Assembly: GCA_003488325.1 (NCBI GenBank)
Contig: DNLZ01000335.1
Coordinates: 5,027 to 10,519, forward strand
Origin: Planctomycetaceae bacterium
GTDB lineage: Bacteria; Planctomycetota; Planctomycetia; Pirellulales; UBA1268
Reading direction: 5' to 3'
DNA length: 5,493 nt
Shown: piece by piece, positions 1 through 5,493 of the stretch
Layout: the number at the start of each line of letters is the position of its first letter
How positions within the stretch are numbered: the stretch's first letter is position 1
Program-made: the position numbers and the translations under genes
Notes under the pieces: generated by a model
The model's database searches: none
The model's input: the letters and a program-made list of their open reading frames with translations, nothing else
What the model was told of the DNA's origin: nothing

Positions 1-234
1 CGCGTTCCGTGCCTTGACGCGGCGACCGCGACCCGATCGAAGTTTACCCCGGATCGGACCGTGGCCCAACGTCGCTGACGCGATCTGGCCGCTCGCCCGT
101 CGGGAGCCATCAGACCGGCCGCTGCTCGTGGTCACAGCGTGATGGCACTCGCCCCCGGTCGCGCACGCCTCCAGGCGTCCGAATGGACGTCGTCGAACTG
201 CCGGCGCCCCTCATCGGGCGAATGGCATGAGATA
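1..234. other. Left-edge stretch with no supported gene
   Basis: No gene can be supported here. Two plus-strand frames are open from the window edge: one to a stop at 76-78, the other to a stop at 140-142 (46 codons). Either could be the last codons of a gene beginning outside the window, but neither peptide resembles anything I recognise. The stretch lies downstream of the minus-strand dehydrogenase, so it should contain that gene's transcript end. It holds small inverted repeats: CCGATC at 33-38 with GATCGG at 52-57, and the paired stem-loops at 165-191. There is no T tract marking a classical intrinsic terminator. Confidence 0.5.
165..191 (-). terminator. Possible stem-loop pair at the 3' end of the dehydrogenase transcript
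   Basis: Two small hairpins share a central arm. ACGCC (165-169) pairs with GGCGT (174-178) around a four-base loop. The overlapping GGCGTCC (174-180) pairs with GGACGTC (185-191) around the loop GAAT, with one G-T mismatch that could be a G-U wobble on one strand. Only one can form at a time. They begin about 44 bases past the dehydrogenase stop codon, where a transcript end would be expected. No T run follows on the minus strand, so a standard Rho-independent terminator is not shown and short stems of this kind arise often in GC-rich DNA. Confidence 0.2.
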
Positions 235-1734
235 TCAGCCGAGCGGGCGCACGACCGACTGGCTTCGCCAGTAGTCGAAGAGCGTCTCGATCGAGTTGAC
301 GCCACCGCCGGTGCCGCTCTTGTTGACGCCCCCGTACGGCACGCCGCGCGGAAAGACGTTGTGGGCGTTGATCCAGCTGTTCCCCGCCACCATCGATTCG
401 GCCACCCGCGCGGCGCGGCCGAGGTCGCTCGTCCAGACGCTGTTGGCCAGACCGTAGTCGGTGTCGTTGGCCATCAGGATCGCCTCGTCCTCGTTCTTGA
501 ACGGCGCGAGGTAGGCGACCGGTCCGAAGATCTCCTCCCGCGCCGCCACGTTGTCGAGCGACCCGGCGAGCAGCGCCGGCTTCACGTAGTAGCCATCGCG
601 CCCCGCGACGTCCGCCGGTCCGCCGGCGAGGACCGCCTTCGCGCCCTGCTGCACGCCCTTCTCGAGGTAGGAGAGCACCCGCTGCCGCTGCTTCGCGTTG
701 ACGACCGGTCCCATCGCCGTTTTTCCATCGAGCTGGTAGCCGACCTCGACTCGTTCGAGCCGCTGGCGGCATTCGTCCACGAACCGGTCGTAGATCTTCG
801 AGTGGACGATCCACCGGGTGGCGTCGCAGCAGACCTGTCCGGTGTGGAACGTGATCGCGCCCACGAGCTTCTCGGCCGTCGCCGCCACGTCCACGTCGTC
901 GAACACCACCGCGGCACCCTTGCCGCCGAGCTCCAGCTTCACCGGCACCAGATTCCGGCCGCAGGCCTCGCCCACGAGCCGACCCACCTCGGGCGAGCCC
1001 GTGAAGCTCATCCGCTTGAGGCCGGGGTGGGCCGAGAGGGCCGCACCCGCCTCGGCGCCGGTGCCGGGCACCACGTTGATCACCCCGTCGGGAAGGCCGA
1101 CCTCGCGGGCGAGCCGGCCGAGGTAGATCGCCGAGAGGGGTGTGTCCTCCGCCGGCTTGATCACGACGGTGTTCCCGGCCGCCAGCGCCGGCGACACGCC
1201 CCAGCCGATGAGCAGGAAGGGAAAGTTCCACGGGAAGATGAAGCCGCACGGTCCCCAGGGATGCCGCACGGTCCATGCCTCGTGGCCCGCCACGGCGAGG
1301 ACGTTCCGCCGCTGCACGTGCTGCGCCATGTCGGTGAAGTAGCGCAGCGTGTCGATCATGTTCTGCACGTCACCGGCCGCGTGAGGCAGGAGCTTGCCCG
1401 CGTCGAGCGCCTCGATCTGGGCGATGATCGGCTTGTGCTTCTCGACCGCGTCGGCGAGCCGGTGGAGGTGTGCGCCGCGCTCGTTGGGGGCCATGGTCGC
1501 CCAGCCCGATTTCCTGAAGGCATCGGCGGCGGCGGTGACCGCACGATCGACATCGGCGGCCGAGAGCACGGAGAACTCGGCGATCGGCTCGCCGGTGCCC
1601 GGATCGCGGGTGGACATCGTGGCCCCGTCGGATGCCGCCACGTCCCTGCCGCCGATCACCCCACGGAGCGGCGACTCCGACAGGAAACGCTCGACCTCGG
1701 GCAGGAGCTTCGTGGACGCGGTCGCTGTGGCCAT
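235..1734 (-). CDS. NAD-dependent aldehyde dehydrogenase family protein
   Basis: A complete 499-residue member of the aldehyde dehydrogenase superfamily (Pfam Aldedh), the normal length. Such enzymes oxidise an aldehyde to the carboxylic acid with NAD(P)+ in the cytoplasm. All key positions are present: PWNFP with the oxyanion-hole Asn170, Lys193 and Glu196 in KPAEDTP, FTGSPEVG at 244-251, the general base Glu268 in LELGGK, the catalytic Cys302 in GQVCCDATR, and Glu401 in EIFGPV. Glu196 matches the residue that binds the ribose hydroxyls of NAD+, so NAD+ is the likely cofactor. The C-terminus FDYWRSQSVVRPLG resembles planctomycete members known to me. The start at 1734 has a GAGGTG ribosome site four bases upstream. 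The frame stays open to an ATG at 1926, but those 64 extra residues are low-complexity, unlike the family, and would overlap the divergent gene's start. The substrate cannot be told from sequence; no pathway gene is adjacent. Confidence 0.96.
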   Translation of the reverse strand: MATATASTKLLPEVERFLSESPLRGVIGGRDVAASDGATMSTRDPGTGEPIAEFSVLSAADVDRAVTAAADAFRKSGWATMAPNERGAHLHRLADAVEKHKPIIAQIEALDAGKLLPHAAGDVQNMIDTLRYFTDMAQHVQRRNVLAVAGHEAWTVRHPWGPCGFIFPWNFPFLLIGWGVSPALAAGNTVVIKPAEDTPLSAIYLGRLAREVGLPDGVINVVPGTGAEAGAALSAHPGLKRMSFTGSPEVGRLVGEACGRNLVPVKLELGGKGAAVVFDDVDVAATAEKLVGAITFHTGQVCCDATRWIVHSKIYDRFVDECRQRLERVEVGYQLDGKTAMGPVVNAKQRQRVLSYLEKGVQQGAKAVLAGGPADVAGRDGYYVKPALLAGSLDNVAAREEIFGPVAYLAPFKNEDEAILMANDTDYGLANSVWTSDLGRAARVAESMVAGNSWINAHNVFPRGVPYGGVNKSGTGGGVNSIETLFDYWRSQSVVRPLG

Positions 1735-1738
1735 GGAA

Positions 1739-1744
1739 CACCTC
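1739..1744 (-). promoter_or_regulatory. Ribosome binding site of the aldehyde dehydrogenase
   Basis: The minus strand reads GAGGTG, then TTCC, then the ATG at 1734. The match to the anti-Shine-Dalgarno sequence is good, although the four-base spacer is short. It supports the start at 1734 over the upstream in-frame ATG at 1926. Confidence 0.6.
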
Positions 1745-1911
1745 GCGCTGTCGGGTGGCAGGGAAGACGTGGGACGGAAGCATCCCCCGGGAGTCGCATC
1801 ACGATAGCGTCTTTCCGGTGGTGAAGCGACGGCCCGCCGCGCGGCCGGTGGGCTGCGGGTATCCTGCCGTGTCGGGGAGGAACGTGCCGTCTCGCGTCCG
1901 TCCGGCAGCTC

Positions 1912-1917
1912 AGGGAG
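1912..1917 (+). promoter_or_regulatory. Ribosome binding site of the serine hydrolase
   Basis: AGGGAG lies seven bases before the ATG at 1925, a normal spacing. It supports this start, which also places the twin-arginine leader at the extreme N-terminus. Confidence 0.6.
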
Positions 1918-1924
1918 TCCGGTC

Positions 1925-3058
1925 ATGTCACCTGTTCACCGCCGTGACGCGCTCGCCGCGTCCGCCGCCTTCATGACCGGGGTCGCGCTCGAGCCCGGCC
2001 GCACCTCGGCCGCGCCGGGTGCCGACGACGATCTCGAGGCGGCTGCCGCCGTGCTCGACGCGGCCGTCTCCGCCGGGCGTGTCGCGACGGCGGCGCTGCA
2101 CGTGGAGCGGGGTGGTCGGTCGTTCTCGCGCGGCTTCGGAAAGGGGCCGGCGGGCCCCGCGGACGCCGACGCGATGTTCCTGCTCGGCTCGATCTCGAAG
2201 CCGATCGCCGTCACGGCGCTCATGACCCTCCACGACCGTGGCCAGTTCGAACTCGACGACGAGGTGCGACGGTTCCTGCCCGCATTCACGGGGGACGGGC
2301 GCGAGCGGGTCACGATCCGGCAGCTTCTCTCCCACGTCTCCGGCCTGCCCGACCAGCTCCCCGAGAACGACCACCTGCGTGCCGCGCACGCGCCGCTCGA
2401 CGCCTTCGTCGCCGCCGCCCTCCGCACGCCGCTCCTCTTCGCGCCCGGAACGCGGTTCGGGTACTCGAGCATGGGCATCCTGCTCGCGGCGCGGATCGCC
2501 GAGACGATCGCCGGCACCGACATCCGGGCGTTCGTCACGTCGACCGTTCTCGAGCCGCTCGGCATGCGGCATTCGGCTCAGGGGCTCGGCGGATTCACCC
2601 GGGAGCGGTTCGTGCGTTGTCAGACCGAGCAGGCGGCACCGGAGGCGGGTGGCGGCGATCCGGCCGCAGCCGCCTGGGACTGGAACAGCGAGTACTGGCG
2701 GGCGCTGGGCGCCCCCTGGGGCGGCACGCATGCCTCGGCTCCCGACGTGGCGCGGTTCCTCGCCGCGTTCGTGCACGACGGCGGCGGGGTCGTGAAGCCC
2801 GGGACGGCACGGCTCATGATCACCGACCAGAACGGCGGGCGCACCGTGCCTCGAGGGATCGGCTTCGCGCTCGGCGGCCTGCTCGCCGGACCCGGTGCGT
2901 CGGCGGCGACGTTCGGGCACACGGGCTCCACCGGCACGATCGGCTGGGCCGATCCCGACACCGCCACCATCTGCGTCGTGCTCACCTCGCTCCCCGCGCG
3001 GGCCGGTGAGATGCACCCGCGCGACCGCGTCGCGACGACGGTCACCTCGCGGCGCTGA
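1925..3058 (+). CDS. Tat-exported serine hydrolase, beta-lactamase/esterase fold
   Basis: A complete 377-residue protein of the beta-lactamase-related serine hydrolase family (Pfam Beta-lactamase, PF00144), which covers class C beta-lactamases, D-aminopeptidases, penicillin-binding-like proteins and esterases. The three active-site motifs are visible in order: S89-I-S-K92 with the nucleophilic serine, Y180-S-S182, and H332-T-G334 in the place of the K-T-G box. Residues 131-141 (IRQLLSHVSGL) are also a family hallmark. The N-terminus carries R6-R7 followed by a hydrophobic run (9-22) and small residues near 28-34, which fits a Tat signal peptide with cleavage around residue 30, so the mature enzyme should act outside the cytoplasmic membrane. 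There is no lipobox cysteine and no second domain. HTG rather than KTG is common in esterase- and peptidase-type members, so antibiotic resistance should not be assumed. The substrate is unknown. It converges on the ABC exporter operon with 30 bp between stop codons and has no obvious operon partner. Confidence 0.92.
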   Translation: MSPVHRRDALAASAAFMTGVALEPGRTSAAPGADDDLEAAAAVLDAAVSAGRVATAALHVERGGRSFSRGFGKGPAGPADADAMFLLGSISKPIAVTALMTLHDRGQFELDDEVRRFLPAFTGDGRERVTIRQLLSHVSGLPDQLPENDHLRAAHAPLDAFVAAALRTPLLFAPGTRFGYSSMGILLAARIAETIAGTDIRAFVTSTVLEPLGMRHSAQGLGGFTRERFVRCQTEQAAPEAGGGDPAAAAWDWNSEYWRALGAPWGGTHASAPDVARFLAAFVHDGGGVVKPGTARLMITDQNGGRTVPRGIGFALGGLLAGPGASAATFGHTGSTGTIGWADPDTATICVVLTSLPARAGEMHPRDRVATTVTSRR

Positions 3059-3088
3059 GCCCGCGCAGGAGCGCCGGCGGACGGACCG

Positions 3089-3859
3089 TCACGACTCCTC
3101 GGCCGGCGGAAACTGCCGCCACGCGAGGATCACGCCGGCTGCGGCGAGCAGCAGCGTCGCCAGGGCGACGACGGCGGCAAACTGCACCCACGGCGGCTCC
3201 GGGTCGACGATCATGCGCAGGTCCGGGGGCAGGCTCGTCCGCCACCCCATCCAGTGCACCAAGAGGCTGCGCAGACGCAGGCTCACCGTGAACTGGTTGA
3301 CGACGGCGGGCAGGAAGCCGGCGAGATACTCGACCACGATCGCGGCGCCGACGCTCGCGACGAGCGCCCGCTTCGGCACGATCACGGCCGGGAGCGCGAA
3401 GAGCGCCGCCCGCCCGACGCACGAGAGGAGCACGAGCGCCCCGAGCACGAGCGCGAGGCCGCCGGCACCGCTCACGCCGGCGGCGAGCAGCGTGAGCACG
3501 AGCGACACGAGCGCGACGCAGCTGGTCCAGATCACCGCCGCCAGAAACGTGCCGACGAGCAGCGAGCGCCGCCCGCCGGGGCGCACGACGACGTGCTGCC
3601 ATGTGCCCCGCTCCAGCTCGTCGGCCACCAGCGGACACATCGTCACGAGCAGTCCGAGCATGCACACGGCCTCGGGCACCAGCGCGTAGAGCAGGACCAC
3701 GGCGAAGTCGCGGTCGAGCCCCCCCACGATGCGACGGGCGGCGAGCATGACCGCCGCGGGAAAGAGCGCGCCGGCGAGGCCGAGCGCGATCCGCTGGGGC
3801 GTCAGCATCCGCCGCAGCTGGAAGCCGGCGACGGCGATGATCCCGCGCCAGGCGTTCAC
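3089..3859 (-). CDS. ABC-2 type exporter permease, six predicted helices
   Basis: A 256-residue integral membrane protein, probably the transmembrane subunit of an ABC-2 type exporter. Hydrophobic segments fall at roughly 25-40, 52-75, 101-128, 133-160, 165-185 and 226-247, giving the six helices usual for this family. After helix 2 comes DELERGTWQHVVVRP (80-94), which matches the conserved ABC-2 stretch with E-x-G-T and a following proline (here ERGT, then RP) on the cytoplasmic side. The N-terminus is basic (LRRML at 15-19), also typical. I chose the GTG at 3859 because it overlaps the ATPase TGA by four bases (GTGA), a usual sign of translational coupling, and a weak G-rich ribosome site lies seven bases upstream. 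The frame is open further upstream, but there it only shadows the ATPase gene. It is the last gene of the operon. Its substrate is unknown. Confidence 0.87.
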   Translation of the reverse strand: MNAWRGIIAVAGFQLRRMLTPQRIALGLAGALFPAAVMLAARRIVGGLDRDFAVVLLYALVPEAVCMLGLLVTMCPLVADELERGTWQHVVVRPGGRRSLLVGTFLAAVIWTSCVALVSLVLTLLAAGVSGAGGLALVLGALVLLSCVGRAALFALPAVIVPKRALVASVGAAIVVEYLAGFLPAVVNQFTVSLRLRSLLVHWMGWRTSLPPDLRMIVDPEPPWVQFAAVVALATLLLAAAGVILAWRQFPPAEES

Positions 3860-4878
3860 GATCCGGCCCCCGCTGCCGTCGTCGCACCGGTGGGGCTGCG
3901 ACCGCCGACCCTCGCGAGGTCGGCCGCGGCCGGCGGCCGCTGGCCGCGCGACGAGCCGATCCCACGATGCAGCTGGACGAGCCGGTCGAACACGCCCTCG
4001 AGCGAGCGGTCGGCCGCATGGAGCGTCGCGATCGCGATCCTCTCCCGGGCGGCGGCGTCGGCCAGTCGGGCCGCGAGCGCGACGGGATGCCGCGTGCCGA
4101 TCACGAGCGTCTCGTCCCCCTCGAATCGCAGGCTGTCGACGAGATCGCCCCCGCAGGCGATCTCGGCGAGCCGCCGCGGTCGGTCGGCGGAGAGACGGAC
4201 CTCGGCGGGCAGCGTGTCGACGAGGCCGCGGATCTCGGCCACGTCCCCGCTGGCGACCAGCCGGCCGCCGAGGATCACCGCCAGCCCGGCATCGAGCGCC
4301 TCGATCTCGTGGAGCAGGTGGCTTGCGACGAGCAGGCTGCGGTCGCCGGCCCATTCGCGCACGAGGTCCACGAGATCATGCCGCGCGACGGGATCGAGGC
4401 CCACGAACGGCTCGTCGAGCACGAGGAGATCGGGGGCGTGCGCGATCGCACCGGCGAGTTTCGCGCGTTGCCGCTGCCCCTTCGAGAGCGTGGCGAGCGA
4501 CCGGTCGGCCGCCTCGCCGATGCGGACCCGCTCGAGCGCCGCGTCGGCCAGTCGCCCCGCCGCGGCAGCGGCATGTCCGGCCAGGCGCACGAGATAGGTC
4601 ACCCACTCGCGCGGCGTCGCGCCGCGCTCGAGCAGGTCGCCGGCCGGACAGTAGCCGATCCGGGCGAGCACGCGGGGATTGGCGAACGGCCGCTCGCCGA
4701 AGATGCGCACCGAGCCCATGGTCGGCCGCAGCTGCCCCGTCACGAGCCCGAGGAGCGTCGTCTTGCCGGCGCCGTTCGGCCCCAAGAGCCCGTGCGCGCC
4801 GGTTCCCAGCTCGACCGTCACGTCGTTGACGCCGATGACCGTGCCGTACAGCTTCGTGACGTGCGCGAGCGAGATCAT
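3856..4878 (-). CDS. ABC transporter ATP-binding protein of an ABC-2 type exporter
   Basis: A complete 340-residue ATPase that powers the neighbouring membrane subunits from the cytoplasmic side. Motifs in order: Walker A GPNGAGKT (33-40), the Q-loop region IGYCPAGDLL (74-83), the signature LSKGQ (131-135), Walker B LLVLDEP (151-157) with catalytic Glu156, the D-loop GLDP (160-163), and switch His187 in ASHLLHE. The usual Q-loop Gln (or Glu in many ABC-2 exporters) appears replaced by Ala79. Residues 221-300 form the C-terminal domain typical of these exporters, ending in SLEGVFDRL (292-300). The last 35 or so residues are rich in Ala, Gly, Arg and Pro and look disordered. The start MISLAHVTKLYG is the normal beginning for this family, although no Shine-Dalgarno sequence precedes it. 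The gene lies 58 bp after the upstream membrane gene and overlaps the downstream permease by four bases. Confidence 0.95.
   Translation of the reverse strand: MISLAHVTKLYGTVIGVNDVTVELGTGAHGLLGPNGAGKTTLLGLVTGQLRPTMGSVRIFGERPFANPRVLARIGYCPAGDLLERGATPREWVTYLVRLAGHAAAAAGRLADAALERVRIGEAADRSLATLSKGQRQRAKLAGAIAHAPDLLVLDEPFVGLDPVARHDLVDLVREWAGDRSLLVASHLLHEIEALDAGLAVILGGRLVASGDVAEIRGLVDTLPAEVRLSADRPRRLAEIACGGDLVDSLRFEGDETLVIGTRHPVALAARLADAAARERIAIATLHAADRSLEGVFDRLVQLHRGIGSSRGQRPPAAADLARVGGRSPTGATTAAGAGS
4140..4165. repeat. Perfect 10-bp inverted repeat inside the ATPase gene
   Basis: CGAGATCGCC (4140-4149) and GGCGATCTCG (4156-4165) are exact reverse complements separated by six bases. The structure lies wholly within the codons for about residues 238-247 of the ATPase (AEIACGGDLV region), in its C-terminal domain. 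It could form a stable mRNA hairpin. It is compatible with the coding frame, and no function is shown. Confidence 0.6.
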
Positions 4879-4936
4879 CGGCGGGCGGGCTGCGAAGATG
4901 GGGTGGAGGCGGTCGGGACGCGGTGCGGCGCGACGG
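4879..4936 (-). other. Short spacer within the ABC operon, no Shine-Dalgarno
   Basis: This 58-bp spacer separates the upstream membrane gene from the ATPase. The minus strand is pyrimidine-rich just before the ATPase ATG (ending CCCGCCCGCCG) and has no AGGAGG-like site, so the ATPase is probably translated without one, as is frequent in planctomycetes. I see no promoter or terminator here, which favours co-transcription. Confidence 0.45.
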
Positions 4937-5493
4937 TCATGCCCGCGCCGGGGCGTCCACGCGACGAAAGAGGATCACGAGCGACACGAGTGCGACGGCG
5001 AGGAGTGCGAGGAGCGGTGGGAGCACGACGGCGAGCCGATCCTCGATGCCGAAGATCCACGCCTGCACGACGCCCTGGGCGTGGTAGAGCGACAGCCAGG
5101 ACCAGCGATCGATCGTGCGCTCGAGTCCGGCGGCCCGTGCCAGCCAGCCGAGCGGTGGCCGCCCGTCGCGCGGCAGACGCGGGTCGCCCGCGACCTGCCC
5201 GAGCAGGCGGTCGAAGCCTCGGTTGGCCGCGGGCGCGCGTGCCGCCTCCGCGGCCATGTCCGCGCCGGTGAGCGCGCCGTGGGCGATCCAGCAGGCGACC
5301 CACGTCGCGAACCACGCGAACGTGGCGATGCGGCTCTCGGCCGTCAGCGACGAGTAGGCGAGCGCGAGGAGCACCGTGGGCAGCGTCACCGCCGCCGCGG
5401 CGGCGACGATCCGCAGCGGCAGGTCGCTCGTCGCCACGGCCACCCAGACGCTCGGGCTCACGAGCACGCCGACGATCCACAGCACGAGCGCCG
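4937..5493 (-). CDS. Probable ABC exporter membrane subunit, N-terminal part outside the window
   Basis: The C-terminal 184 codons of a membrane protein whose frame stays open to the window edge. A GTG at 5485 could serve as a start, but it falls inside a hydrophobic helix that continues upstream (ALVLWIVGVLV), so the true start almost certainly lies beyond 5493. Counting from the first full codon, helices are at about 1-12 (cut), 27-48, 55-74 and 153-175, with a long extra-membrane loop at 75-152 containing DRWSWLSLYHAQG (128-140). The end, LFRRVDAPARA, is a short basic tail like that seen in ABC-2 type permeases of planctomycetes. Its position just ahead of an ABC ATPase and a second permease supports the role of another transmembrane subunit of the same exporter. 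Family membership rests on context and general style; no definitive motif is visible in this part. Confidence 0.68.
   Translation of the reverse strand, partial: ALVLWIVGVLVSPSVWVAVATSDLPLRIVAAAAAVTLPTVLLALAYSSLTAESRIATFAWFATWVACWIAHGALTGADMAAEAARAPAANRGFDRLLGQVAGDPRLPRDGRPPLGWLARAAGLERTIDRWSWLSLYHAQGVVQAWIFGIEDRLAVVLPPLLALLAVALVSLVILFRRVDAPARA

Larger units (their letters stand above)
1735..1924. promoter_or_regulatory. Divergent intergenic region between dehydrogenase and hydrolase
   Basis: These 190 bp separate two genes read in opposite directions, so promoters for both should lie here. I see no convincing -35/-10 pair of the housekeeping type on either strand. The most AT-rich stretch is around 1800-1815, where the minus strand has CTATCG as a weak -10 candidate for the dehydrogenase. 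CTGCCG near 1864 and CGGCAG near 1904 form a loose inverted repeat upstream of the hydrolase. There is no strong operator-like palindrome. The promoter role is inferred from gene layout rather than from motifs. Confidence 0.45.

Noticed and set aside
14..47. A plus-strand promoter with TTGACG as a -35 element
   Set aside because: No acceptable -10 hexamer lies at the right distance, and no plus-strand gene follows that it could serve.
139..1824. A 561-codon open frame on the plus strand fully opposite the aldehyde dehydrogenase, with other long frames opposite the same gene
   Set aside because: Long antisense frames are expected in GC-rich genes because stop codons are rare. The peptide is Arg/His/Asp-rich with no recognisable domain, whereas the minus-strand dehydrogenase has every catalytic motif.
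1735..1926. A 64-residue N-terminal extension of the dehydrogenase to the ATG at 1926
   Set aside because: The extension is low-complexity, is not found in the family, and would overlap the divergent hydrolase start. The ATG at 1734 has its own ribosome site and gives the usual protein length.
1928..3016. A 362-codon minus-strand frame opposite the serine hydrolase
   Set aside because: Composition is Arg/Gly/Glu-rich, no family resemblance, and the plus-strand gene has intact motifs, a signal peptide and a ribosome site.
3059..3088. A bidirectional terminator in the 30-bp gap between the convergent stop codons
   Set aside because: Only a short CGCCGGCG palindrome is present, with no long stem and no T run on either strand.
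3420..3515. Repeated GAGCACGAGCG-like units suggesting a tandem repeat
   Set aside because: They fall in transmembrane helices, and on the coding strand read as recurring Ala-Leu-Val-Leu codons. Irregular spacing and frame agreement point to amino-acid composition.
3967..5271. A 434-codon plus-strand frame running across the ATPase, the spacer and the upstream membrane gene
   Set aside because: It spans genes on the other strand that have clear motifs and matching boundaries. It has no domain of its own and is best explained by base composition.
1..5493. CRISPR array, tRNA or rRNA gene, insertion sequence, or defence/biosynthetic cluster
   Set aside because: No regularly spaced repeats, cloverleaf-like segments, transposase or integrase proteins, or recognisable cluster genes were seen. 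The five protein genes belong to ordinary families.

Overview
This is a GC-rich bacterial window whose codons strongly favour G or C in the third position. It most resembles a planctomycete. The aldehyde dehydrogenase reads like planctomycete members of its family from memory, the serine hydrolase has the Tat-type leader 'RRDALAAS' common in that phylum, and the ATPase start has no Shine-Dalgarno sequence. The lineage is an inference from protein style, since no rRNA or other marker gene is present.

Layout from left to right. Positions 1-234 hold no gene I can support, only a pair of small overlapping stem-loops just downstream of the first gene. A complete NAD-type aldehyde dehydrogenase (499 aa) lies on the minus strand at 235-1734. 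A 190-bp divergent intergenic region follows, and then a complete Tat-exported serine hydrolase of the beta-lactamase/esterase fold on the plus strand (1925-3058). Only 30 bp separate its stop from the stop of the next, convergent transcription unit. That unit is a minus-strand ABC-2 type exporter operon, read from right to left: a membrane protein whose N-terminal part lies outside the window (4937-5493), the ATPase (3856-4878) and a six-helix permease (3089-3859). The permease start overlaps the ATPase stop in a GTGA arrangement.

The three ABC genes probably form one exporter with two different membrane subunits and one type of ATPase. Its substrate cannot be read from the sequence. The dehydrogenase and the hydrolase are transcribed away from each other and could share a control region, but nothing shows that they act in one pathway. 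I found no tRNA, rRNA, CRISPR array, insertion sequence or integrase, and no convincing new system. The points worth a second look are modest: an ATPase without the usual Q-loop glutamine or glutamate, a perfect 10-bp stem inside the ATPase gene, dense palindromes just before the coupled permease start, and the alternative hairpins after the dehydrogenase gene.
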